Shown here one piece after another: positions 17,508 through 24,917 of a stretch of DNA of 64,000 nucleotides; the stretch's first letter is position 1, and every line of letters starts with the position of its first letter. The position numbers were made by a program, and so were the translations under genes. The stretch comes from Fibrobacter succinogenes (GTDB lineage Bacteria; Fibrobacterota; Fibrobacteria; Fibrobacterales; Fibrobacteraceae), in assembly GCA_902776765.1 (NCBI GenBank), contig CACYRP010000029.1, positions 1 to 64,000 on the forward strand, given 5' to 3'. The notes under the pieces were generated by a model, which worked only from the letters and a program-made list of their open reading frames with translations, did not search any database and had not been told where the DNA came from.

Positions 17508-18452
17508 TTAGGCGAGCGAACATTTTGCAAGATTTATGCACGAGTTCCATTCTTGGAGCTTGTGCTTTTTTATTTGATAGCATAGGCATCCGCGACTGAT
17601 TTTTAATGCTCTCGCGGCTCTGCATTTATTCCCTTTGTTTTCGTTTAGAGCTTTTTGGATAAATGTCCATTGTGGTGCCGATGCTCGTGTTGTTTGGTAT
17701 GAGGAATGTTCATCGATGTCATTTATTGTGATTTGTGAAAATTCTTCGGAGAGGATTTCCTCAAGCGAAATGTTGTGTTGCATTAAAAGTGCGTAACGCT
17801 GTAACACGTTTTTTAATTGGCGGATGTTGCCTGGCCAATTGTATTTGGATAATTCCCTGATTTCGCTATTGCGAAGTGGGAATTGTTCTGCGAAAGTTTT
17901 GGCTGTGATTTCGCTCCATAACGTTGCAGCGATTTCTGGAAAGTCATCCCTGTTGCGGAGTGGTGGAATCACGATGGGGAAGGCGCTTAGCCTAAAGTAC
18001 AAGTCTTTGCGAAAATTGCCGTCGCGGATTTCGTTTTGCAAGTCCCTGTTTGTGGCGCACACGAGCCTAAAGTCGACGGGTTCGTTTTGCGTTGCTCCAA
18101 TCGGCAGCACGGAATGTTCCTGCAAAATGCGCAAGAGCTTGCTTTGCATGTCAAAAGGCATTTCGCCGATTTCGTCGAGGAAAAGTGTGCCGCCGTTTGC
18201 CGCCTGCACAATACCTTGGTGGTCGCTTGCTGCTCCGGTGTATGAACCTTTCTTGGCACCTTCCAAAAGGCTTTCGGCGAGGTTCCGTGCGATGGCTCCG
18301 CAGTTGAGCGCGACAAATGGGCCCTTGCTTCGTGGGCTGTGTTCGTGAATGAATCGTGCGGCGATTTCCTTGCCGACTCCCGATTCCCCCTGTAGCAGCA
18401 CGGGAATGGTCGATTTGGCGGCGATGAACATCAATTTTTCATGTTTTTTCAT
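17508..18452 (-). CDS. Sigma-54-dependent transcriptional activator lacking a sensor domain
   Basis: A 314-aa protein consisting of the AAA+ activator domain and a C-terminal Fis-type helix-turn-helix. Walker A is GESGVGKE, Walker B is GGTLFLDEIGEMP, and FRKDLYFRLSAFPIVIPPLR is typical. The sigma-54 contact loop is GSYTGA rather than GAFTGA. The N-terminus begins only a few residues before the AAA+ domain, so there is no receiver, PAS or GAF domain, as in PspF-type activators. The HTH is around NKCRAARALKISRGCLCYQIKK. A ribosome site GAAGG precedes the ATG. Target genes cannot be identified here. Confidence 0.85.
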   Translation of the reverse strand: MKKHEKLMFIAAKSTIPVLLQGESGVGKEIAARFIHEHSPRSKGPFVALNCGAIARNLAESLLEGAKKGSYTGAASDHQGIVQAANGGTLFLDEIGEMPFDMQSKLLRILQEHSVLPIGATQNEPVDFRLVCATNRDLQNEIRDGNFRKDLYFRLSAFPIVIPPLRNRDDFPEIAATLWSEITAKTFAEQFPLRNSEIRELSKYNWPGNIRQLKNVLQRYALLMQHNISLEEILSEEFSQITINDIDEHSSYQTTRASAPQWTFIQKALNENKGNKCRAARALKISRGCLCYQIKKHKLQEWNSCINLAKCSLA

Positions 18453-18574
18453 AGACCTTCAAAGATTTATTTGAGGTGGCTCTATTATATAAACACGCTT
18501 TTTTCGCCCGGTTGGCCTGTAAATTTTTGTTAATGAAGTTGCCGTTCACCATTGACACCTTGTGCGTCTTTTTT

Positions 18575-18890
18575 GACGCCTACGGCGTCCGTGGCTACGG
18601 CTCAAAGATGCGAAAACAGGTTTTCGCGCCTTGCTCGCCTTGCACACTTTTGACGCCTTTGGCGTCCGTGGCTACGGCTCAAAGATGCAAAAATAAATTT
18701 TTGCGCCTTGTTCGCCTTGCACACTTTTTCTACATGGCACTCCTTCGGAGTGCGTGTAGCTTGGCTCGGTCATGTCAAGACATAAATGTCTTGACGCGAC
18801 TCTCGCCTTTTGACGCCTTCGGCGTCCGTGGCTACGGCTCAAAGATGAAAAAACAAGTTTTTTCGCCTTGCTCGCCTTGCACTCTTTTTC
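18575..18890. repeat. Three hairpin-rich intergenic repeats with covarying stems
   Basis: Copies lie at 18575-18650, 18652-18730 and 18812-18890. Each has hairpin GACGCC-NNN-GGCGTC, a constant CGTGGCTACGGCTCAAAGATG-like part, a variable hairpin, then GCCTTGCTCGCCTTGCAC. The variable stems differ in sequence but keep pairing: GCGAAAA/TTTTCGC, GCAAAAAT/ATTTTTGC and GAAAAAAC/GTTTTTTC. Between copies 2 and 3 lie two more perfect hairpins (18737-18753 and 18774-18795). The third copy abuts the promoter of the aspartate kinase gene. A 145-codon frame across them is an artefact of repetition. Confidence 0.85.
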
Positions 18891-18898
18891 TATCTTTG
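18891..18898 (+). promoter_or_regulatory. FCB-type -7 box TATCTTTG before aspartate kinase
   Basis: TATCTTTG matches TAnnTTTG. A TTG at 18868-18870, inside the last hairpin repeat, is about 20 bp upstream, near the usual -33 spacing. Transcription from here would give a leader of about 120 bases before the ATG at 19025. Confidence 0.5.
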
Positions 18899-18904
18899 TC
18901 CGCG

Positions 18905-19024
18905 CGGCGGTAAAGTGCCGCTGCATAACCAAGTGGCTGGCCAAATGGGTAGGCTTGGGCACGACAATCGCGAGGAAAGCGGTTGCGCTCGAAGCTGAGA
19001 GGTTTGGTGGCCCAAAGGAACAAA
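18905..19024 (+). promoter_or_regulatory. Possible structured 5' leader of the aspartate kinase gene
   Basis: The leader can form GCGG/CCGC (18907-18921), CCAAG/CTTGG (18929-18958) and CGAG/CTCG (18971-18991) hairpins and ends with an AAAGGA ribosome site. Aspartate kinase genes are often controlled through their leaders, but the conserved lysine-riboswitch core was not found and no leader peptide rich in Thr, Lys or Met is evident. Its regulatory role is therefore a guess. Confidence 0.3.
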
Positions 19025-20344
19025 ATGTCTAGAATCGTATGTAAGTTCGGTGGCTCTTCTGTCGCCGACGCAGGTCAGTTCAAGAAAATCAAGGCCATTG
19101 TCGAAAGCGACAAGAACCGCAAAATCATCGTCGTTTCTGCTCCGGGCAAGCGTAACCCGAAAGAAACCAAACTGACCGACCTCCTCTACAGCACCTATGA
19201 TCTCGCCTCCAAGGGCCTCGATTTCTCCACGCCGTGGAACCTCATCCGCCAGCGCTATGATGAAATCTGCAAGGATTTGGGTCTTGAAGACAAGCTTACC
19301 GAAGACCTCGACAGTCTCGAAGACAAGCTCAAAAACCATCCGGAATCCGTGAGCACGGACTTCCTCGTGAGCCGTGGCGAATTCCTCTGCGCCCGCCTCA
19401 TGGCAAAGTATCTCGGTGCAAACTTCGTCGATAGCTACCCGCTCATCACTTTCGATGACAAGTACCGCATTGCTCCGAAGACCTACGAAGAAATTGCAAA
19501 GGCTCTCGGCGACGAAAATCAGTTGTACGTATTGCCGGGCTTCTATGGCTCTAACCTCCGTGGCGAAGTGAAGACCTTCAGCCGTGGCGGTTCCGACATC
19601 ACGGGCGCTATCCTTGCAAACGGCATTGACGCTGCCAAGTACGAAAACTGGACCGACGTTTCGGGCATGCTCATGGCTGACCCGCGCATCGTCGAAAATC
19701 CGCTGCCGATCGAATACGTGAGCTACCGCGAAATTCGCGAACTCGCTTACTCTGGCGCAAGCGTGCTCCACGATGAATCCATCGCTCCGTGCCGCGCGAA
19801 GAAGATTCCTATCAACATCCGCAACACGAACCGCCCGGAAGATGCAGGCACCATCATTGGCCCGACTCCGGAAAGCGCAAAGCTCCCGATTACGGGTGTT
19901 GCAGGCCGCAAGGGCTTCTCGATGATCTACATCGAAAAGTCCATGATGAACAAGGAAGTTGGCTTTGGCCGCCGCGTGCTCGCTGTGCTCGAAAGCGAAG
20001 GACTTTCCTACGAACTCTGCCCGAGCGCAATTGACTCCATGAGCATTGTCGTGGATTCCAAGGCTCTCGACGCCGTGCAGGACGTTGTCCTCGAAGACAT
20101 CACGCAGCAGATGCGTCCGGACCGTATCAAGATTTTCCCGGGCATCGCTCTTATCGCTACTGTCGGTCACGGCATGACGAACAAGATTGGTGTTGCCGCG
20201 AAGCTCTTTACGGCTCTTGCCGAAAGCAAGGTGAACGTCCGCATCATCGACCAGGGTTCTTCCCAGATCAACATCATCACGGGTGTGGACGAAGCCGATA
20301 CCGAAAAGGCTATCAAGGCTATCTACGCCGCTTTCGTGAAGTAA
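19025..20344 (+). CDS. lysC: Aspartate kinase
   Basis: A 439-aa monofunctional enzyme that phosphorylates L-aspartate, the first step to lysine, threonine and methionine. The N-terminus IVCKFGGSSVAD is the kinase signature, and FSRGGSDITGAILA is the second. Two C-terminal ACT domains follow (about residues 300-370, GFSMIYIEKSMM..., and 375-439, GIALIATVGHGMTNKIGVAAKLF), where end products would bind. There is no homoserine dehydrogenase domain. The ATG at 19025 is chosen because AAAGGA precedes it and the protein then begins at the conserved kinase fold; an upstream ATG at 18983 adds 14 residues from the leader. Confidence 0.94.
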   Translation: MSRIVCKFGGSSVADAGQFKKIKAIVESDKNRKIIVVSAPGKRNPKETKLTDLLYSTYDLASKGLDFSTPWNLIRQRYDEICKDLGLEDKLTEDLDSLEDKLKNHPESVSTDFLVSRGEFLCARLMAKYLGANFVDSYPLITFDDKYRIAPKTYEEIAKALGDENQLYVLPGFYGSNLRGEVKTFSRGGSDITGAILANGIDAAKYENWTDVSGMLMADPRIVENPLPIEYVSYREIRELAYSGASVLHDESIAPCRAKKIPINIRNTNRPEDAGTIIGPTPESAKLPITGVAGRKGFSMIYIEKSMMNKEVGFGRRVLAVLESEGLSYELCPSAIDSMSIVVDSKALDAVQDVVLEDITQQMRPDRIKIFPGIALIATVGHGMTNKIGVAAKLFTALAESKVNVRIIDQGSSQINIITGVDEADTEKAIKAIYAAFVK

Positions 20345-20423
20345 AAAATGGCGGGGCACGCCCCGCTTAATATAACGCGCGATTGTCATTCCCGCCACTG
20401 AGCTGGAATCCCCTTTTACAAAC

Positions 20424-20454
20424 ACGACTCGGAATCAAATCCGGGCCGTTTTTT
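20424..20454 (+). terminator. Terminator after lysC
   Basis: ACG-A-CTCGGA pairs with TCCGGG-C-CGT around an ATCAAA loop, followed by six T. A smaller GCGGGG/CCCCGC hairpin (20351-20366) lies just after the lysC stop. Confidence 0.65.
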
Positions 20455-20478
20455 GTATTTTTAGAACGAGGTCATCAT

Positions 20479-20907
20479 ATGAGTGAGAACAAAGTATATG
20501 AAGCGAAAACGAAGCTGTGGCTTTGGGGCTCATATGTGGACATTTTTCTGATGGCGACTTATATAGGTTGTAATATACAGGCTTTGATGAACTCTGGGGC
20601 CTACAAAGGTCATGAATGGTTCTTTATTTGTTTGATTATCTTTGAGTTTTATATTTTGTTTGTATTTTTCCACTTGTATCCTAGAAAAGTTGAAATCCTT
20701 GAAGACGAATCTGTGCGCATTACTTTTTTACTTGGAAATTCTGTGGCATTGAAGCCCCATAGATTTAAAATTATAAGATTGAAAGATCATATTCCATTTA
20801 TTAAGGATTGGTCGGGTTTTGTGTTTGTTCGAGGTCGATTTTCTTTTTTCAGCCTTTCAACATTTCCTGAACTGGAAAAGTATTTGAATATTAAGGGAGA
20901 TGTATGA
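20479..20907 (+). CDS. Small two-TM protein, paralogue of 22940-23341, unknown function
   Basis: 142 aa from the ATG at 20479 (MSENKVYEAKTK); GAGG lies 9 bases upstream. The earlier ATG at 20383 would translate the terminator and is rejected. Two TM segments (LWLWGSYVDIFLMATYIG and WFFICLIIFEFYILFVFFHLY) are followed by a soluble domain, PRKVEILEDESVRITFLLGNSVALKP..FKI. That segment is nearly the same in the protein at 22940. TM pairs followed by a small beta domain recall bacterial PH-like membrane proteins; this is only a suggestion. Confidence 0.65.
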   Translation: MSENKVYEAKTKLWLWGSYVDIFLMATYIGCNIQALMNSGAYKGHEWFFICLIIFEFYILFVFFHLYPRKVEILEDESVRITFLLGNSVALKPHRFKIIRLKDHIPFIKDWSGFVFVRGRFSFFSLSTFPELEKYLNIKGDV

Positions 20908-20929
20908 GTGGATGCGTTGCAAAAAATTG

Positions 20930-20937
20930 TATCTTTG
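20930..20937 (+). promoter_or_regulatory. FCB-type -7 box TATCTTTG before the membrane-protein cassette
   Basis: TATCTTTG, identical to the boxes before tRNA-Leu and lysC, lies 55 bp before the ATG at 20993. AGAGG (20981-20985) is the ribosome site. Confidence 0.5.
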
Positions 20938-20992
20938 CGTTAGAAAATTTTGAATGAACGAAAAGTATTTAATCCAATAATAGAGGGGTCAA

Positions 20993-21880
20993 ATGAGCGA
21001 AGGAGAAAAAATTCAATTCACCGGCAACCTGGCTTTGCTTAGGGTTTGCGCTATCGTGTACATTGTGAACTTGTTGAACCTTGTTATCAACATGGCTGTT
21101 ATGGCAGGGCGTGGCGGATTTTTCAGTTCGCTGTGGAGTGCACTTACAACTTCATCGTTTGAAGATTTGCTTGGAATGGGTGGGCTATTGATCGCGTCGG
21201 GAGTTTTCATTCCGTTTGTGTTGGGTGTTTTGGCCGTTGCTGTTTTATTTGCGCTAGGGGTATTTGCGTTTGTCAAAAAGAACGTAAAGGTTCTAAAAAT
21301 ATTGGCCGTGCTGTTCCTAATTTGGGCTGTCTTGGGTGCTTTCGCCATCAGTTCCATCAATGCTTTAACGGAAAATGAAATAAGACAAGTTAATATTGCC
21401 CAGAATCTCATTAACTTGATTTTTAACGTGAACATTGTCGTTGCTGTGGCGGCGTTCTTTGTGGCTTCTAAAAAGCATGATGAAAGCGAGATTGCCATTG
21501 CAGATGAAACATTTAATTTAGGCTTATTCCGGCTTTGCGCAGTCTGTTTTATTGTAAGCGGATTGAACAGCTTGGCGAATTTTGTTTTTATGCAGCCACC
21601 CCTTTTTCAACTTGCTTTCTTTGGAGTTGTGAATCTAGCGGTCGGTACATTTGCGCTTGTCAAAAAGAATGCGATTGTTCTGATGGCGGGTTCTTTAATG
21701 ATGTTTGTTCAAATTTTATTGAACGTAATGTATTTTGTTCGCGTTTCTGAAATGGATTCTTATGTTGCGTTCACGTTTATTTTCCATACCCTTTTCAATA
21801 CGTCAACTGTGGTTGCTATTGCGGTATTCTTCATTAAACCCGAGTGGGTGAAATCTTGCTTGCAGAAAATGAAAGGGTGA
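20993..21880 (+). CDS. Eight-TM protein made of two 4-TM repeats, unknown function
   Basis: A 295-aa protein with two homologous halves. Each begins N-L-(A/G)-L-(L/F)-R-(V/L)-C-A (residues 9-17 and about 173-181), has a middle (V)GxFAxVKKN motif before the third helix, and ends with NxxxVVAxAxFFxxxP/SK. Each half has about four TM helices. The gene 3 bp downstream encodes two more copies of this unit. No known family is recognised; the repeated-unit form is reminiscent of small transporter or chaperone-like membrane proteins, but nothing specific can be said. Confidence 0.65.
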   Translation: MSEGEKIQFTGNLALLRVCAIVYIVNLLNLVINMAVMAGRGGFFSSLWSALTTSSFEDLLGMGGLLIASGVFIPFVLGVLAVAVLFALGVFAFVKKNVKVLKILAVLFLIWAVLGAFAISSINALTENEIRQVNIAQNLINLIFNVNIVVAVAAFFVASKKHDESEIAIADETFNLGLFRLCAVCFIVSGLNSLANFVFMQPPLFQLAFFGVVNLAVGTFALVKKNAIVLMAGSLMMFVQILLNVMYFVRVSEMDSYVAFTFIFHTLFNTSTVVAIAVFFIKPEWVKSCLQKMKG

Positions 21881-21883
21881 ATT

Positions 21884-22699
21884 ATGAATTTGGCGTTACT
21901 TAGAGTTTGTGCGGCTGTCATGATTATGAGCTCGTTGTATAATATTGCGAGTCTATTTTTCAATATGTTTACGGCCGAAATGACGGGAGATGTCAACCCT
22001 ATAGGATTTTTTATTGCATCACTTCTTTTGTGCGTGATTATTTTTGCATTAGGAACAGTCGCACTTGTTAAACAGAATGTGTTGGTTTTGAAAATCTACG
22101 CTGTGTGTGTAGTCGTTTCTATTTTGGGTGGAACCGTAGTAGACATCATGAACTTTAATCGCTTGCCGCTTGGTGTTAGCTATAGTCATCTCTTTAACAG
22201 TCTGCTTGAACGAATTGTGACCCCCATGATAGTTTTTGTTGTTGCCGTATTTTTCATTAAACCAAGAACGGCTACACGATTTGGCTTGCTTCAATTTTGC
22301 GCGGCATTCTTTTTGGTCGATGGGGCAAATGACGTCATTAAATCTGTTGTGAGGTTGTTTAGTAAAGATGCGGAAAATCTTGTGGAATCATTTTCCATTG
22401 TGAATGCAGCGTTGATTTTATTACCTATTGCAGTAGGGGTGTTCGCGATTGTCAAAAGAAATTCTCTGGTATTGAAAATTTATGCAGTGATTGCGTTTGT
22501 CGAAGTTTTATGGGGCTCGCTAGGATATATGTGCAAAAACATGTATGGAGGCTATTATGTTGTCAATGCTTTTATTGGACTGATGTTCAGCACATTCTTT
22601 GTCGTTTGCGTAGCGACATTCTTTATCGAACCCGAGGAAACTCGCGTGTGTTTTAACAAAGTGAAACGGATTGTGCTTAGGTGGAAAAGTTTAACCTAA
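21884..22699 (+). CDS. Eight-TM protein, tandem paralogue of the preceding gene
   Basis: A 271-aa protein with the same two-half plan: MNLALLRVCAAVMIM ... FALGTVALVKQNVLVLKIYAV ... VVAVFFIKPR, then FGLLQFCAAFFLVDG ... VGVFAIVKRNSLVLKIYAV ... VCVATFFIEPEE. It is separated from the preceding gene by only 3 bp and surely co-transcribed. The C-terminus ends in a basic tail (KVKRIVLRWKS). Function is unknown. Confidence 0.65.
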   Translation: MNLALLRVCAAVMIMSSLYNIASLFFNMFTAEMTGDVNPIGFFIASLLLCVIIFALGTVALVKQNVLVLKIYAVCVVVSILGGTVVDIMNFNRLPLGVSYSHLFNSLLERIVTPMIVFVVAVFFIKPRTATRFGLLQFCAAFFLVDGANDVIKSVVRLFSKDAENLVESFSIVNAALILLPIAVGVFAIVKRNSLVLKIYAVIAFVEVLWGSLGYMCKNMYGGYYVVNAFIGLMFSTFFVVCVATFFIEPEETRVCFNKVKRIVLRWKSLT

Positions 22700-22939
22700 G
22701 TAATGCGAATGATTGCAATTGAGTTGTTTATCTATATAAATGTATAACTATTGACTTTGATGATTTCTTTGTAAGGATTTTTTTTCAAAGTCTGCTGAAA
22801 ATGGGATTTTTTTTATAAATTGTAAAGTATATTTTTGTAAAAATTGTTAATTTAAATGTATTACCTTGTTGACACTTTTTAGAATAAGTTTTATATTACT
22901 TGTAGACGTTTTTCATTTGTTTTAATTCGGGGATTCGAA

Positions 22940-23341
22940 ATGAAAAAGGAAAAAGTCTATATATCACAAAGTAATGGGTTGACAGTTGGCTCTCTGGGGC
23001 TATTCTTATTTGGCGTGTATATGCTTGCCAAGCCGATTTTTCCAGATGCTGCAATCTATGAAGAATACGGCGATTGCTGGATCCTCAGGGAAATATTTTT
23101 TCTTTACTGTTGTTTTATGGCGCTTAATTCGTCGCCAAGGAAAGTTGAATTTTTAGAAGATGAATCCGTTCGTATTACTTTTATTTTAGGGAATACGATA
23201 ACGCTAAAGCCAGGTGCCTTCAAAATCGAGCGTGGGGCTGATTTGGAAGGCAAGTGGATTGGTGTCTTACGGTTCCATGGCAGATTGGTTGTGTTTTCCG
23301 CGAAATCGTATCCAGAATTTGAAAAGTATTTGGTGGAGTGA
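22940..23341 (+). CDS. Small membrane protein, paralogue of 20479-20907
   Basis: A 133-aa protein with one or two hydrophobic segments (VGSLGLFLFGVYMLAKPIF and EIFFLYCCFMAL) followed by SPRKVEFLEDESVRITFILGN, ITLKPGAFKIE and a C-terminal YPEFEKYLVE. The same elements, in the same order, occur at 20479-20907 (PRKVEILEDESVRITF..., FPELEKYLNI). The two flank the pair of 4-TM-repeat proteins. The 240 bp in front are very AT-rich with no other recognisable feature. GGGG at 22929 is the best ribosome site. Confidence 0.65.
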   Translation: MKKEKVYISQSNGLTVGSLGLFLFGVYMLAKPIFPDAAIYEEYGDCWILREIFFLYCCFMALNSSPRKVEFLEDESVRITFILGNTITLKPGAFKIERGADLEGKWIGVLRFHGRLVVFSAKSYPEFEKYLVE

Positions 23342-23349
23342 AATTTAAC

Positions 23350-24009
23350 TTACGTCTCGAACGGCCTGACTCTCAGCGTGACGCCGAGCTCTTCGCAAAT
23401 CTTGCGGCATCGTTCTATTTTTTCTTCGGGCATGACTTTTTCGACAACGGTCATCACCACGTTCGGAACGTGGAACTTGGCGAGCGCTGCGAATTCTTTC
23501 AGTGCGTCAAACGACTTGATGCCAAATCTCGAACGCGTGAGTTCGAGGAATTCTTCGGCGTCAGGGGCGTTCAACGAAATCGAAACGGTGTCGAATCGGC
23601 CTTCTAGCTGTTCAGTGATGTCTTCGCCGTGAATCAAGTTTGCGAGCCCGTTCGTGTTGAGACGGACTTTTAATTTCGGGTATTTCTCTTTCAGCAAGTC
23701 GATGACTTTGCATACGTCGTGCAAGCGTTCGAGCGGTTCGCCGTAACCGCAAAATACGAGTTCGTTAATGACGGAAAGGTCGTAATGCGAAAAGATTTCC
23801 ATGACTTTTTCGACGCTGGGTTCGCCGCCTTTGAGCCAGAGTGTATTACCTTCCATCATCTTCTTTGTCTGGCGTAGGCAAAAGACGCAACTGCAAGGGC
23901 AGCGGTTGGTCATGTTCACGTAAATGTTCTTGCCTGTGATATCACCACTGTTGGCAATATCCAAGTAGCCGGCTTCCCCGACTTTCCCAGTAACGGTATA
24001 TACGATCAT
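23350..24009 (-). CDS. Radical SAM protein (TatD-associated type)
   Basis: A 219-aa protein with the cluster motif CPCSCVFC (CxxxCxxC) near residues 37-44, preceded by NIYVNMTNRC, and conserved LWLKGGEPS and LVFCGYGEPLERL strands. Its small size and N-terminal GKNIYVNMTNRCPCSC layout match the group annotated as TatD-family-associated radical SAM proteins, whose reaction is unknown. It directly follows the kinase gene: the stop TAA at 24012-24010 touches the ATG at 24009, so the two are translationally coupled. Confidence 0.85.
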   Translation of the reverse strand: MIVYTVTGKVGEAGYLDIANSGDITGKNIYVNMTNRCPCSCVFCLRQTKKMMEGNTLWLKGGEPSVEKVMEIFSHYDLSVINELVFCGYGEPLERLHDVCKVIDLLKEKYPKLKVRLNTNGLANLIHGEDITEQLEGRFDTVSISLNAPDAEEFLELTRSRFGIKSFDALKEFAALAKFHVPNVVMTVVEKVMPEEKIERCRKICEELGVTLRVRPFET

Positions 24010-24840
24010 TTAATCCTCCATCAAGTCGCGGAGATACATTTCAAAGCAAAGTCCCCAATGCGTAGGGACGTTGTTGTCTTCGCAGTAGCGCAGGCATTTA
24101 GAGACGAATTCCGCAGCCTTTTTGACGGACTCGTAAAAATCATGACCGTTCAAGTACATGCCTGCAATGATTGAACTGATAACGTCACCGGTTCCGCTGC
24201 GGTCGCCGCCGATGCGGTCCACCATCACGATTCGCGGCTCTTCGCCTTTGCTATAGACGTAGTTCATGATTTGCTTGCTGTTGTAACGGATGCCTGTCAC
24301 AACGATATGTTCTGGGCCCTGTTCTACAAGCTTCTGGCACATGCAGGCAAGCTCTGCGTCGTTGAATCCTTCTTCGCGGTATTTGACGTCGGTCAAGGTG
24401 CAAAGTTCGGTGAGATTCGGCGTCAAGATGTCGGCGTAATGAACGAGCGCTTTCATCTTTTCGCACAAACTAGGCGTGTATGTTTCGTAAAGCCTGCCGT
24501 AGTCGCCCATCACCGGGTCCACTAATGTGAACGTGCCGTTTTTCTTGAATGTCTTGAAAAAGTCTATCACGATATCGACTTGTTCTTCGGAACCGAGGAA
24601 CCCGGAAGCGATAGCGTCGAATGTTAAATTCAAATCCTTGTAGGTTTGAATGTAATCGCGCATTTTTGAAGTGTAATCGTCGAAGTAATATTCAGGGAAC
24701 TGCGTGTGTGCCGAAAGAACTGCAGTTGGCACGGTAACCGCTTGGATTTTCATAGCCGAAACGATCGGTGCCATAACTGCGATGGAACACCGACCAAATC
24801 CTGTAACATCATTAATTAACGCGATTTTTTTCTGAGGCAT
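24010..24840 (-). CDS. Pyridoxamine/pyridoxal kinase family protein
   Basis: A 276-aa ribokinase-fold kinase. The N-terminal ALINDVTGFGRCSIAVMAPIVSAM and PTAVLSAHTQFPEYYFDDYTS segments are those of bacterial pyridoxamine kinase. VDPVMGDYGRLYETYT and the C-terminal GGDRSGTGDVISSII (anion-hole GTGD) are the ATP and phosphate motifs. It would salvage B6 vitamers to their phosphates. The CytX-type permease upstream on the same strand makes a pyrimidine (HMP) kinase activity an alternative to keep in mind. Confidence 0.87.
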   Translation of the reverse strand: MPQKKIALINDVTGFGRCSIAVMAPIVSAMKIQAVTVPTAVLSAHTQFPEYYFDDYTSKMRDYIQTYKDLNLTFDAIASGFLGSEEQVDIVIDFFKTFKKNGTFTLVDPVMGDYGRLYETYTPSLCEKMKALVHYADILTPNLTELCTLTDVKYREEGFNDAELACMCQKLVEQGPEHIVVTGIRYNSKQIMNYVYSKGEEPRIVMVDRIGGDRSGTGDVISSIIAGMYLNGHDFYESVKKAAEFVSKCLRYCEDNNVPTHWGLCFEMYLRDLMED

Positions 24841-24917
24841 GGCAGACTATAATTTAAAAAATGTAGAAGTCATTCTCGACCCTGGAGCGTAGCGATAGGG
24901 GAGGGAATCCATACGGT

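Noticed and set aside
18476..18913. 145-codon frame across the hairpin repeats upstream of lysC
   Set aside because: Its apparent protein repeats (FDAYGVRGYGSKM) are the DNA repeats translated; the structure signal is at DNA/RNA level.
18899..19024. Lysine riboswitch in the aspartate kinase leader
   Set aside because: The leader is too short and lacks the conserved core elements; only generic stems were seen.
18890..20425. 511-codon minus-strand frame opposite lysC
   Set aside because: Shadow of the aspartate kinase gene; its translation has no recognisable features.
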